Shown: in pieces, positions 39,500 through 48,610 of the stretch
Layout of the letters: every line of letters starts with the position of its first letter
Position numbering within the stretch: position 1 is the first letter of the stretch
NCBI RefSeq assembly: GCF_900112375.1
Contig: NZ_FOLS01000008.1
Location: 1 to 64,000 of the forward strand
Reading direction: 5' to 3'
Length of the DNA stretch: 64,000 nucleotides
Source: Pseudomonas citronellolis
GTDB lineage: Bacteria > Pseudomonadota > Gammaproteobacteria > Pseudomonadales > Pseudomonadaceae
Notes under the pieces: generated by a model
What the model was told of the DNA's origin: nothing
Databases searched by the model: none
Seen by the model: only the letters and a program-made list of their open reading frames with translations
Program-made: the position numbers and the translations under genes

Positions 39500-40356
39500 C
39501 AGCGGCGGCCCTCCAGGCGTTGTTGCAGGTAGCGCCCGGCGACCGTGGTCGACAGGGTGGTGAGGACGATGAACAGGCCTGGGAAGAAGGTCAGCCACCA
39601 GGCGTTGACGATGAAGTCGCGGCCCATGGAGAGCATGGTCCCCCATTCCGGCGCCGGCGGCCGCGCGCCCAGGCCGAGGAAGCTCAGCGCCGAGGCCCAG
39701 ACGATGGCGTGGCCGACGCCCATGGTCAGGGTGACGATCAGCGGGCGCATGGCGTTGGGCAGTATCTGCCGGGCGATGGTGCGCCATGGGCCGTGGCCTA
39801 GGGCGCGGGCGGCCTCGATGTAGCCGGCGTGGCGCACCGCCAGCACTTGGCCGCGGACCATGCGCGCGTAGCCCGGCGCGCTGCCGATGCCGGTGGCGAT
39901 GATCAGCGGGCCGATGCCGCTGCCGAAGATGGCGACGAAGAGCAGCGCGAGGATCAGGCTGGGGAAGGCGAACAGCACTTCCAGCAGCCAGCCGATGCCG
40001 CGGTCCATGGCGCCGCCGGCCAGGCCCGCGGCGAGCCCCAGGCCGATGGCGATGCTCATCGCCAGGGCGGTGGCGGCCAGGCCGATGGTCAGCGACTGGC
40101 GCGCGCCGTGGATGACCCGCGCGTAGATGTCGCGGCCGGACTGGTCGGTGCCGAACCAGTGGGCCCAGCCCGGCGCGCTGAACGCCTCGCGCGGCTGGAT
40201 GGCCAGCGGGTCGCCGTGGGCGAATAGCTGTGGGAACAGTGCGGCGGCCACCAATGCGGCGAGGAAGGCCGTCGCCAGCAGCGCCGGCCAGGGCAGCGCG
40301 CGGGCCTGCCGGCGCGGCGCCAGGGGCAGTTCGAGTGTGGGGGCGAGTTCGCTCAT
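39499..40356 (-). CDS. peptide-type ABC importer permease (DppC-like), system 2
   Basis: A 285-residue permease with the DppC signature FSAPGWAHWFGTDQSGRDIYARVIHGARQSL and EAA loop YIEAARALGHGPWRTIARQILPNA. About six transmembrane helices. The start overlaps the DppB-like stop by 4 bp. Confidence 0.91.
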
Positions 40357-41336
40357 GCCGCGCTCCTTTGCAGGCGGGGGTCGACCAGTTCGTAGAGCAG
40401 GTCGACCAGGATGTTGGCCAGCACGTAGCCGGCGGCGACCACCAGGGTGATGCCCAGCACCAGCGGCAGGTCCTGGCTCTGCACGGCCTGGAACAGCTGG
40501 CGGCCCAGGCCCTTGCGGGAAAAGATCACTTCCACCACCACCGAGCCGCTGAGCAGCGCGCCCAGCGCCCAGCCCGACAGCGAGATGGCCGGCAGCACCG
40601 AGTGGCGCAGGGCGTGGCGGTAGCGCACGGCGCGGTCGCTGAGGCCGCGGGTGCGCGCGGAGAGGATGAAGGGCTGCTCCAGGGTGATCTCCAGGGCCTC
40701 GCGGGTGACCTGGCCGATGAACCCGGCCAGCGGCACCGCCAGCGCCAGGGCCGGCAGCGCCAGGCTGCGCAGGCCGTCGCTGCCGGCCGGCGGGAACAGT
40801 TGCAGGCCGAAGGCGAAGGCGGCCAGCAGCAGGATCGCCAGCCAGAACTGCGGCAGCGCCGCGGCGAGGGTCTCCAGCAGCGAGGCCAGGCCGCCGAACC
40901 AGTGGCGGCGGCCGGCGCTGAGCAGCGTCCAGCCCAGCACCATGAGCCAGGCCAGGGCCAGGGCGGCGAAGGTCAGCTGCAGGGTGGGGCCGGTCTGCTC
41001 GGCGAGGATGCGCGTCACCGGCAGGTGCTGCGAGTAGGACACCCCGAGGTCGCCGCGCAGCAGGTGGCCCAGGTGGATGGCGTACTGCACCGCCAGCGGC
41101 CGGTCCAGGCCGTATTCGCGGGTGGCCTCGGCGATGGTTTCCGGGGTGGGGTTGCCGCTGGGGCCGCCGAGGATGGCCAGCACCGGGTCGCCGGGCATCA
41201 GGCGCAGGGCGAAGAAGGTCAGGCTGGCGGCGGCCCACAGCACCAGCAGGCCGCCGAGCAGGCGCCAGGCGGCGTGGCGGGCCAGGCGCAGCAGGCGCTC
41301 GCGGCGCGGGTCGGGAGCGGTAAGGGTCTGGCTCAT
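40353..41336 (-). CDS. peptide-type ABC importer permease (DppB-like), system 2
   Basis: A 327-residue permease. WRLLGGLLVLWAAASLTFFALRLMPGDPVLAILGG and PFILSARTRGLSDRAVRYRHALRHS place it in the DppB family, close to the system 1 permease. Its start overlaps the end of the binding-protein gene by 4 bp (ATGA). Confidence 0.91.
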   Translation of the reverse strand: MSQTLTAPDPRRERLLRLARHAAWRLLGGLLVLWAAASLTFFALRLMPGDPVLAILGGPSGNPTPETIAEATREYGLDRPLAVQYAIHLGHLLRGDLGVSYSQHLPVTRILAEQTGPTLQLTFAALALAWLMVLGWTLLSAGRRHWFGGLASLLETLAAALPQFWLAILLLAAFAFGLQLFPPAGSDGLRSLALPALALAVPLAGFIGQVTREALEITLEQPFILSARTRGLSDRAVRYRHALRHSVLPAISLSGWALGALLSGSVVVEVIFSRKGLGRQLFQAVQSQDLPLVLGITLVVAAGYVLANILVDLLYELVDPRLQRSAA

Positions 41337-42985
41337 GGGTTCACCCAGGCGTCGTAGAGGGAGGTGACCGCCAGCGACGGCTCCAGGCGCACGCCGTGGG
41401 CGCGCTTGTAGATGCCCAGGCGGGTGCTCTGCGGGTAGGTGGTCAGCTGCAGGTACTGGCCGGAGGCGAGGGCCTGGGCCTGGTGGTACAGCTCGCGGCG
41501 GCGCTCGCCGTCCTGGGTGGCCAGGGCCTGTTCCACTAGGGCGTCGAAGCGCGGGTCGTCGAAGCCGGCGGTGTTCTGGTGGTAGCCGCGCACCCCGGCC
41601 GGGCGCAGGAAGGCCGAGCCGAAGATGATCCGCAGCACGTCCGGGGTGTTGGTGTTCCAGTAGCCGATGCGGATGTCGTAGTCCCAGTCGGCCTGGCGCT
41701 GCTGGGCGAGCACGTCGCTCATCTGCTCGATGATCACCTCGAAGCCGGCGCGGCGGGCGGTGGCCTGCACCTGCTCCCACAGGCTGAACTCCGAGGGCGG
41801 CGTGCGGTTGCCCATGATCACGTGGACCTGCAGGCGCTTGCCGCCGCGGCTGCGGTAGCCCTCGGCGTCGCGCCCGGTCCAGCCGGCGGCGTCGAGCAGT
41901 TGCTCGGCGCGCAGCGGGTCGTAGTCCTGGGCGTGCTCGAAGTCCGCGCTGTAGAAGGGCGTGGCCGGGCTGAGCGGGCCGCCGGCGCGGGGGAACTCGC
42001 CGAAGTACACGCTCTTCAGCGCCGCGTCTATGTCGGCCGAGCGGATGAAGGCCTCGCGCACGCGGATGTCGTCGAAGGGCGCGCGGGTCATGTTGAGGGT
42101 GCCGTTGGTGGGGTTGCCGGGGCGCTGCGCGACCAGCAGCGACACCTCCGGGTTGGCCCGCGCGGCGGCGTGGGATTCCGGCGGCACGCTCTCGATCACG
42201 TCCACCTCGCCGGCCTGCAGCGAGGCGAAGCGCACCGAGGGCTCCTGGATGAACTTCCAGACGATGCGCTCCAGGTAGGCCGGCCCCTGGTGCGCCGCGG
42301 TGGGCGGCGCCCAGTGGTAGTCGGGGTTGCGTTCCAGCACCACCTGGCTCTGGCGGTCCCAGCGCACCACCTTGAACGGGCCGCTGCCCACCGGGCTCTC
42401 GCAGTTCTCGTCGCGCGGGCGGCGCAGCGCGGCGGGCGACTGGATGCCGAGGAAGCCCTGGGCCAGCACTTCGAGGAAGGCCGCGTAGGGCGTGGCCAGG
42501 TGTACCACCGCGGTGTGCGCGTCGGGCACGTCGGTGCCGCGGTACTGGCGCACGTAGCCGCCGGCGGTGCTGGACTGGGTGCGCGGGTCGACCATGTGGT
42601 CGAGGTTGGCCTTCACCGCGTTGGCGTCGAACGGCGTGCCGTCGCTGAAGCGCACGTCGTCGCGCAGGTGGAAGGTATAGCTCAGGCCGTCGGCGGAGAC
42701 TTCCCAGCTTTTCGCCAGCCAGGGGCCGATGCGGCCTTGTGCGTCCATGGACACCAGCGAGTCGAGGAACTGCCGGCCGAGGAACACCTGGGGCATGTCG
42801 CCGGCGACGTGGGGGTCGAGGCAGATGGGTTCGCGGTCGGTGGCGTAGGTCAGGGTGCCGCCGCTGACCGGGGTGTCGCTGTGGGCCTGGTGGTCCTGCG
42901 CGTCGCGGCAGCCGCCGAGCGCGGCGGCGAGCAGCAAGGGCAGGGCGAGGGCCAGGGGCTGTGTGGGTGTTCGTCTGGGCTTCAA
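41333..42985 (-). CDS. peptide-type ABC importer binding lipoprotein (SBP family 5), system 2
   Basis: A 550-residue family 5 binding protein: GGTLTYATDREPICLDPHVAGD, WLAKSWEVSADGLSYTFHLRDDVRFSDGTPF, SPVGSGPFKVVRWDRQSQ. The start is a decision. An in-frame ATG at 43066 lies inside the -24 element of a sigma-54 promoter (43055-43070), upstream of the predicted transcription start (~43044). The first usable codon downstream is TTG at 42985, preceded by GAAGG, and it yields an ordinary lipoprotein signal (KPRRTPTQPLALALPLLLAAALGGC). It heads the operon of importer 2. The ligand is probably related to that of system 1. Confidence 0.88.
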   Translation of the reverse strand: MKPRRTPTQPLALALPLLLAAALGGCRDAQDHQAHSDTPVSGGTLTYATDREPICLDPHVAGDMPQVFLGRQFLDSLVSMDAQGRIGPWLAKSWEVSADGLSYTFHLRDDVRFSDGTPFDANAVKANLDHMVDPRTQSSTAGGYVRQYRGTDVPDAHTAVVHLATPYAAFLEVLAQGFLGIQSPAALRRPRDENCESPVGSGPFKVVRWDRQSQVVLERNPDYHWAPPTAAHQGPAYLERIVWKFIQEPSVRFASLQAGEVDVIESVPPESHAAARANPEVSLLVAQRPGNPTNGTLNMTRAPFDDIRVREAFIRSADIDAALKSVYFGEFPRAGGPLSPATPFYSADFEHAQDYDPLRAEQLLDAAGWTGRDAEGYRSRGGKRLQVHVIMGNRTPPSEFSLWEQVQATARRAGFEVIIEQMSDVLAQQRQADWDYDIRIGYWNTNTPDVLRIIFGSAFLRPAGVRGYHQNTAGFDDPRFDALVEQALATQDGERRRELYHQAQALASGQYLQLTTYPQSTRLGIYKRAHGVRLEPSLAVTSLYDAWVNP

Positions 42986-43054
42986 GCGTGGGCAGCCTTC
43001 TGCAGGTGGAAGACGGGGCGGCGTGCGCTCCGGGAGCGGCCGCCCAGGCTGCGT

Positions 43055-43070
43055 TGCACAAGCCATGCCC
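43055..43070 (-). promoter_or_regulatory. sigma-54 promoter of importer operon 2
   Basis: On the minus strand GGGCATGGCTTGTGCA has GG-N10-GC spacing, with GGGCATG at -24 and GTGCA at -12. Predicted start near 43044. It diverges from the receptor 2 promoter, and the UAS at 43190-43212 lies between them. Confidence 0.65.
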
Positions 43071-43141
43071 GGCCTGGAAGGCCCGTTTCAGTGGGCTTGC
43101 GCCTCGATTCCACGCTGCTGCGCGGGCAGTTTGTCGATTCG

Positions 43142-43147
43142 CTGTTG
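43142..43147. promoter_or_regulatory. possible activator half-site between divergent promoters
   Basis: CTGTTG matches one arm of the shared inverted repeat and lies about 75 bp upstream of the importer 2 -24 element, but its partner arm is degenerate. It may be a weak second site. Confidence 0.3.
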
Positions 43148-43189
43148 CTGGCTGAGCAGCGGGCGGTTGGCGGCGGGTTGTGAAGCGAT

Positions 43190-43212
43190 CAACAGCGCGG
43201 CAACAGATGTTC
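43190..43212. promoter_or_regulatory. inverted-repeat activator site (UAS) between importer 2 and receptor 2
   Basis: CAACAG (43190-43195), 11 bp, ATGTTC (43207-43212). It matches the site at 15062-15084 at 18 of 23 positions, including the internal CG...CAACAG. It is centred 66 bp before the receptor 2 -24 element and 131 bp before the importer 2 one. Confidence 0.65.
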
Positions 43213-43266
43213 CTTCGAGTACAGCGTGCTTTTTCTCAACTGATTGATTCATAAGGAATTAATGCT

Positions 43267-43282
43267 TGGCATGGATTCTGCG
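43267..43282 (+). promoter_or_regulatory. sigma-54 promoter of TonB receptor 2
   Basis: TGGCATGGATTCTGCG has TGGCATG at -24, CTGCG at -12 and exact GG-N10-GC spacing. Predicted start near 43293, about 60 nt before the GTG of the receptor gene. Confidence 0.75.
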
Positions 43283-43352
43283 AAAGCGCTGTCGAGCACG
43301 ACTATGCGCATAGAGGCTCGCCCACTCATTGGAGGACCTAAGGAGCCTTGCC

Positions 43353-45470
43353 GTGCATTTGAAAAAACCTATAACCCGTACAACCCGCGCCGGCCTGGGG
43401 GGCCGGCTGCTGAGCCTCGGCGCCGGCCTGTGCCTGGCCGGCGGCCCGCTGTGGGCGGCCCAGCCGGAGGGTGGCGATACCCGCCTGGCCACCGTGGTGG
43501 TGGAGGGCGCCGCCCGCAGCGAGGCGCAGAAGGCCGAGGAGCGTTTGAAGAAGGTTCCCGGCGCGGCCGTGGTGGTGGACAACAAGGAAGTGGAGAAGGG
43601 CCGCGCGACCAACGCCGAGGACGTGTTCGCGCTGCAGCCGGGGATATTCGCCCAGGCCACCAGCGGCAGCGGGGCGAACAAGATTTCCATCCGCGGCTCG
43701 GGCCTGAACACCTTCTACCAGGGCTACGCGCTGGGCATCAGATACCTGTTCGACGGCCTGCCCATCACCGGCCCGGGCGGCACCCAGGAAGACTACCTGA
43801 GCATGAACGGCATCGATCACACCGAGGTGCTCTACGGTGCCAACGCCTTCGACTACGCGGCCACCAGCCTGGGTGGCGCCATCAACTTCGTCACCCACAG
43901 CGGCTACACCGCGCCGGGCAACTACCTGCGCCTGGAGGCCGGCAGCTTCGGCTACCGCAAGCAGCAGCTGAGCACCGGCGGGGTGGTGGACGACAGCGAC
44001 TATTACGTGTCGATCTTCCACAACGAGCGCGACGGCTACCAGCACGACACCCCGAACAAGGGCCAGGAGCTGGTGGCCAACCTCGGCCACCGCTTCAACG
44101 AGCGCCTGGATACCCGGCTGATCCTGCGCTACCGCGAGGAGACGCTGACCCAGGGCAACACCCTGACCCGCGAGCAGATCAAGCACGACTCCAATTCCAA
44201 CAAGGTGCCCACCGGGCGCAAGAAGGACGGCTCCACCTGGGTCGGCAGCACCACCACCTACCGCTTCGACGACGACTCGCGGCTGCAGGTGGGCCTGAGC
44301 GTCAACGACTACCCGCTGCTCAACGGCTGGCGTTACTCGGCCACGCCGCAGGACTGGCGCTCCACCGACACCAACCTGACGCTGCGCTACCTGCGCAGCC
44401 AGGACCGCCTGTTCGGCCTGCCCAGCGACACCACCCTGACCTTCAGCAGCACCCGCTCGCAGTTCGCCGACGTGAAGTCCCACAGCCGCGCCACCGGCCA
44501 GTTGCTGCAGCACACCGACTACACCGGCTCGCGGGATACCGTGTTCGCCTTCGGCAACGAGCTGCAGCTGGACCCGCGCCTGTGGCTGGTGAGCGGGCTC
44601 TCGGCGATCAACATCGACCGCGACGTGAGCATCGAGTACAGCACCAGCGCCAACACCAGCGAGTTCCCCAGCGCGGTCAGCTACAACAAGTGGTACGCCG
44701 CGCCGCGCATCGGCCTGCGCTACCAACTGACGCCGGACATCCAGCTGTTCGGCAACGCCAGCCGCTCCATCGACCCGCCGGTGACCTGGCAACTGGGCAG
44801 CACCAGCGTGCCCTACATCCGTCCGCTCACCCCGCAGAAGGCCGACACCCTGGAGGTGGGCATCCGCGGCAGCGTCGGGGTGGTGGACGGCAGCCTGACG
44901 CTGTACCGCTCCTGGGTGAAGGACGAGCTGCTCTCGGTGGTGGTGCGCCAGGCCACAGCCACGGCGGATGCGCTGGTGGCCAATTCCAACGCCAGCCCGA
45001 CCATCCACCAGGGCATCGAGGCGGGGCTGGGCATCCAGCTCTGGGAAGGCGCCAACGGCGACCGCCTGGACCTGCGCCAGGCCTGGACGCTGAACGACTT
45101 CCACTACCGCGGCGACAGCACCTTCGGCGACAACGAACTGCCCAGCCTGCCGCGCCAGGCGTACCAGGCGCAGCTGAACTACCAGCGGCACGACGGCTAC
45201 TACGCCGAGCTCAACGCGCGGGCGGCCTCCAGCTACTACGTGGACTACGCCAACAGCCTGGGCGCGCCTTCGTACACGCTGTGGGGCGCCAAGCTGGGCT
45301 ACCAGGCGCCGGGCCGGCGCTGGGAGGTGTTCCTCGACCTGCGCAACCTGACCAACGAGCACTACGCCACCGCGGCCAACACCGCCTACGACGCCAAGGG
45401 CCGGGACTCGGCCAACTTCTACCCGGGCGATCCGTTCAACGTCACCGCCGGGGTGGCCGTGCGCTTCTGA
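43353..45470 (+). CDS. TonB-dependent outer-membrane receptor 2
   Basis: A 705-residue receptor paralogous to the one at 35023. Signal peptide (about residues 1-34, GAGLCLAGGPLWA), TonB box LATVVVEG, plug (GIFAQATSGSGANKISIRGSG, GANAFDYAATSLGGAINFVTHSGYTAPG) and barrel ending GVAVRF. Shared barrel blocks such as YRSWVKDELL and LAPRIGLRYEL-like segments show common origin. The GTG start at 43353 is preceded by AAGGAG at 7 nt. After the signal peptide it has one Met and no Cys. It is transcribed alone from its sigma-54 promoter, divergent from importer 2. Confidence 0.9.
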   Translation: MHLKKPITRTTRAGLGGRLLSLGAGLCLAGGPLWAAQPEGGDTRLATVVVEGAARSEAQKAEERLKKVPGAAVVVDNKEVEKGRATNAEDVFALQPGIFAQATSGSGANKISIRGSGLNTFYQGYALGIRYLFDGLPITGPGGTQEDYLSMNGIDHTEVLYGANAFDYAATSLGGAINFVTHSGYTAPGNYLRLEAGSFGYRKQQLSTGGVVDDSDYYVSIFHNERDGYQHDTPNKGQELVANLGHRFNERLDTRLILRYREETLTQGNTLTREQIKHDSNSNKVPTGRKKDGSTWVGSTTTYRFDDDSRLQVGLSVNDYPLLNGWRYSATPQDWRSTDTNLTLRYLRSQDRLFGLPSDTTLTFSSTRSQFADVKSHSRATGQLLQHTDYTGSRDTVFAFGNELQLDPRLWLVSGLSAINIDRDVSIEYSTSANTSEFPSAVSYNKWYAAPRIGLRYQLTPDIQLFGNASRSIDPPVTWQLGSTSVPYIRPLTPQKADTLEVGIRGSVGVVDGSLTLYRSWVKDELLSVVVRQATATADALVANSNASPTIHQGIEAGLGIQLWEGANGDRLDLRQAWTLNDFHYRGDSTFGDNELPSLPRQAYQAQLNYQRHDGYYAELNARAASSYYVDYANSLGAPSYTLWGAKLGYQAPGRRWEVFLDLRNLTNEHYATAANTAYDAKGRDSANFYPGDPFNVTAGVAVRF

Positions 45471-45476
45471 GCCGCC

Positions 45477-45503
45477 GCGGGGCCGGCGCCGTGCCGGCCC
45501 CGC
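45477..45503. terminator. strong hairpin between convergent receptor 2 and TetR genes
   Basis: An 11-bp perfect stem, GCGGGGCCGGC and GCCGGCCCCGC around a 5-nt loop, begins 7 bp after the receptor stop. There is no T-tract, so it may be a weak or bidirectional terminator. Confidence 0.55.
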
Positions 45504-45507
45504 CGCT

Positions 45508-46068
45508 TCAGGCGCCAGGCGCCAGCGCGGCTGTCAGCGAGCGCAGCAGAGTGGCGCAGCGCTGTTGCTGGTCCAGCGGGTAGCGGGCCAGCCACAGGGG
45601 CAGGTGCTCGAACAGCTCCAGGGTGGGCTGGCAGGCCTGGCCGGGGCTGGCGTAGCCGGCGGCGCCCAGCTGCGCATCGAGCTTCTGGCCGAGCTGCCGG
45701 CGCAGCCGTTCGACGCACTGGCGCTGCTCGTCGCTGAGGCAGCCGGCGTCGCGGGTGGCCAACTGGAAGTGCAGGGGATTGCTTTCGTACAACGCTACCA
45801 GGCCCTCGACCACCCGTTGCAGGGCGGCCTTGGGGCAGCCGCGCAGCCGGCGCTGGTCGAACAGCGAAAGCAGCGCCAGGTAGTGTTCCTCGATGAACTC
45901 CAGCAGCAGTTCTTCCTTGCTCGCGCAATGGCTGTAGAGCGAGCCCGCGGTCAGCTCCAGGTGGCGCGCCAGTTCGCGCAGGCTGACCTGGGCGAAGCCG
46001 CGCCGGGCGAAGAGCTCCAGGGCCTTGGGGCGGTTGCGCGCGAAACGCGAGCCGGGAGAGGCGGTCAT
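45508..46068 (-). CDS. TetR/AcrR family transcriptional regulator
   Basis: A 186-residue repressor. The N-terminal helix-turn-helix is ALELFARRGFAQVSLRELARHLELTAGSLYSHCASKEELLLEFIEEHY, typical of TetR. The C-terminal ligand domain has LHFQLATRDAGCLSDEQRQ. The ATG at 46068 (with AGGTG upstream) gives a normal N-terminus; 23 further upstream residues look unrelated. It converges on the receptor gene, and its target may be the thiolase gene about 110 bp upstream on the same strand or a distant operon. Confidence 0.87.
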   Translation of the reverse strand: MTASPGSRFARNRPKALELFARRGFAQVSLRELARHLELTAGSLYSHCASKEELLLEFIEEHYLALLSLFDQRRLRGCPKAALQRVVEGLVALYESNPLHFQLATRDAGCLSDEQRQCVERLRRQLGQKLDAQLGAAGYASPGQACQPTLELFEHLPLWLARYPLDQQQRCATLLRSLTAALAPGA

Positions 46069-46180
46069 CTGGGCACCTGTACGTCGTATCGGGTTGTCGC
46101 CGGGAAGGCGCGCCGAAAGGGCGGCCGGCCGCGGCACGCCCGTTTCGTGGGTTGGGCGCCTCCGGGGCCGGCCGGCCCGA

Positions 46181-47365
46181 TCAGACGCGTTCGAAGATCA
46201 CGGCGATGCCCTGGCCGCCGCCGATGCACATGGTGGCCAGCGCGTAGCGGCCCTGGATGCGCTGCAGCTCGTGGATGGCCTTGGTGGCGATGATCGCGCC
46301 GGAGGCGCCGATGGGGTGGCCCAGGGAGATGCCCGAGCCGTTGGGGTTGACCTTCTCCGGGTCGAAGCCCAGCTCGCGGCTGACCGCGCAGGCCTGGGCG
46401 GCGAAGGCCTCGTTGGACTCGATCACGTCCAGGTCGGCCACGCTCAGGCCGGCGCGCTGCAGGGCCAGGCGGGTGGCCGGGATCGGGCCGAGGCCCATCA
46501 GGGTGGGCTCGACGCCGGCGTGGGCATAGGCCACCACCCGCGCAATGGGCTGCAGGTTTTCGCTCTTCACCGCCTCGGCGCTGGCCAGCAGCAGGGCGCT
46601 GGCGCCGTCGTTCAGGCCCGAGGCGTTGCCGGCGGTGACGCTGCCGTCTTCGAGGAAGGCCGGTTTCATCTTCGCCAGTTGCTCCAGGTTGGCCTCGGCG
46701 CGCACGTGCTCGTCCACCTCGAACAGGCTGCTGCCTTTGCGGCTGCGGATTTCCACCGGCACGATCTGCCCGGCGAAGCGCCCTTCGGCGATGGCGTGGG
46801 CGGCGCGCTGCTGGCTCTGCAGGGCCAGGGCGTCCTGGTCCTGGCGGGTGATGCCGTGCTGCCTGGCGATGTTTTCGGCGGTGATGCCCATGTGGATGCC
46901 GTGCAGCGGGTCCTGCAGGGCGCCGAGCATGTAGTCGAGCATCTTCACGTCGCCCATGCGCGCGCCCCAGCGGGCGCTGGGCACCAGGTAGCCGGACTGG
47001 CTCATGCACTCGGCGCCGCCGGCGATGGCAACGCGCGAGTCGCCCAGCATCAGGCCCTGGGCGGCGCTGACGATGGCCTGCAGGCCCGAGCCGCACAGGC
47101 GGTTGACGGTGAAGGCCGGGGCTTCCTTGGGAATGCCCGCCTGCAGCGCCGCCACGCGGCTGATGTAGGCGTCCTTGGGCGTGGTGGGGATGACGTGGCC
47201 GAACACCACGTGCTCGACGCGCTGCGCGTCGCAGTTGGCGCGGGCCAGCGCGGCCTGGGTGACCAGGGTGGCGAGCTGGGCGGGCGGGGTATCCTTGAGG
47301 GTGCCGCCGAAGGTACCGATGGCGGTGCGCACCGCGCTGACGACGAAGACTTCTGGTCTGTGCAT
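46181..47365 (-). CDS. acetyl-CoA C-acyltransferase (thiolase)
   Basis: A 394-residue thiolase of the biosynthetic/degradative two-cysteine type. The acyl-accepting cysteine is C91 in NRLCGSGLQA, the general base His is in GHPIGASG, and the second active cysteine is in CIGGGQG near the C-terminus; NEAFAAQ is also present. It condenses or cleaves acetoacetyl-CoA and longer 3-ketoacyl-CoAs (BktB/PhaA-like). AGGAG precedes the ATG. It diverges from an AraC regulator gene with a 101-bp gap. Confidence 0.92.
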   Translation of the reverse strand: MHRPEVFVVSAVRTAIGTFGGTLKDTPPAQLATLVTQAALARANCDAQRVEHVVFGHVIPTTPKDAYISRVAALQAGIPKEAPAFTVNRLCGSGLQAIVSAAQGLMLGDSRVAIAGGAECMSQSGYLVPSARWGARMGDVKMLDYMLGALQDPLHGIHMGITAENIARQHGITRQDQDALALQSQQRAAHAIAEGRFAGQIVPVEIRSRKGSSLFEVDEHVRAEANLEQLAKMKPAFLEDGSVTAGNASGLNDGASALLLASAEAVKSENLQPIARVVAYAHAGVEPTLMGLGPIPATRLALQRAGLSVADLDVIESNEAFAAQACAVSRELGFDPEKVNPNGSGISLGHPIGASGAIIATKAIHELQRIQGRYALATMCIGGGQGIAVIFERV

Positions 47366-47466
47366 GGGAAGGGCTCCTGGCAGAATGGCGAGCAGTCTAG
47401 AAGGCGATGCGGCGGCGTCCTATGCCAGAATTGCGCAGTCCCGGCTGACGAATTTGGACATATCGG

Positions 47467-48525
47467 ATGATGAAACCCGCCCTGGGCCCCGAGGAACAGA
47501 CGGCCACCCCGCGCCGGCGCGACTCGGTGGCGGCCTATTTCGTGAAGGCCGCGCTGCACCGCCTGGCCGACCGCCCGCAGCGCGCCGCCGAACTGCTGGC
47601 GCAGGCCGGCATCGAGCCGCACTGGCTGGACGAGCCGCTGCACCGGGTGCCGGCGGAGGCGGTGACGCGCCTGTGGCTGCTGCTCACCGAGGAGCTGGGC
47701 GACGAGTTCTTCGCCTTCGATTCCGCCGGCCTGCCGCGCGGCGCCTTCGCCATGGTCTGCCGCAGCGTGCTGCACGAGCCGGACCTGGGCCGCGCCCTGC
47801 GCCAGTGCCTGGCCGGCTTCAACCTGTTCCTCCGCGATATCCGCGCGCACCTGGAGCTGCGCGGCAACCGCGCGGCCATCGTGCTGCACACGCGCATCGA
47901 CGACGCCACCCTGCGCTGCGTCGCCGAGGAAATCTACCTGAGCATGGTCATCGGCGTGGCCTGCTGGCTGGTGGGGCGGCGCATCAACCCCGACCGCGCC
48001 CGCTTCGGCCACCCGCAGCCGCCCCACGGCGCCGAGCCGCTGCTGTGGGGGCCGTGGATCCGCTTCGACGCCGACCACACCGAGCTGGAGTTCAACGCCC
48101 AGCAACTGGCGCTGCCGGTGATCCGCAACTTCGCCAGCCTCAAGCAGTTCCTGCGCCAGGCCCCGGAGGGCGTGGTGGTGTGCTTCCGCAACCGCTCCGG
48201 GCTGTCGGCCAAGGTCTACCGCCGCCTGAAGGCTGGTGGCGACCTCGACTGGCCGTCCCAGGCGCAGATGGCCGCGCAGCTGGCGTTGAGCGAATCGGCC
48301 TTCCGCCGCCAGCTGGAGCGCGAGGGCTTTTCCTACCAGATGATCAAGCACGAGGTGCGCCGGGCGCTGGCCTTCGAGTGCTTGGACGACGCCAGCCTGA
48401 GCATCGCCGAGATCGCCGCGCGCTGCGGCTTCCAGGAGCCCAGCGCGTTCCACCGCGCCTTCCGCCAGTGGACCGGCATGAGCCCCGGGCGCTACCGCAC
48501 GGCCCGAGCCCAGGGCGGCGGCTGA
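47467..48525 (+). CDS. AraC family transcriptional regulator (OruR/ArgR-like N-terminal domain)
   Basis: A 352-residue activator. Residues about 20-210 form the arabinose-binding-domain-like N-terminus found in Pseudomonas AraC regulators (ELLAQAGIEPHWLDEPLHRVPAEAVTRLW). The C-terminal double helix-turn-helix is LALSESAFRRQLEREGFSYQMIKHEVRR and SIAEIAARCGFQEPSAFHRAFRQWTGMSPGRYR. ATG codons at 47467 and 47470 are both possible. Divergence from the thiolase gene makes that gene the likely target. Confidence 0.9.
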   Translation: MMKPALGPEEQTATPRRRDSVAAYFVKAALHRLADRPQRAAELLAQAGIEPHWLDEPLHRVPAEAVTRLWLLLTEELGDEFFAFDSAGLPRGAFAMVCRSVLHEPDLGRALRQCLAGFNLFLRDIRAHLELRGNRAAIVLHTRIDDATLRCVAEEIYLSMVIGVACWLVGRRINPDRARFGHPQPPHGAEPLLWGPWIRFDADHTELEFNAQQLALPVIRNFASLKQFLRQAPEGVVVCFRNRSGLSAKVYRRLKAGGDLDWPSQAQMAAQLALSESAFRRQLEREGFSYQMIKHEVRRALAFECLDDASLSIAEIAARCGFQEPSAFHRAFRQWTGMSPGRYRTARAQGGG

Positions 48526-48610
48526 GCGGCGCCCGGCGGCGCTGAACCTTGGCCGGTGGCGGTAGTCTGAGGCTGGCCGTGTCGTCCATCAGCCGAGTCC
48601 ACTGCCGTTC

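Noticed and set aside
42986-43066. ATG at 43066 as start of the importer 2 lipoprotein
   Set aside because: It lies within the -24 element of the predicted promoter and adds residues that do not form a signal peptide.
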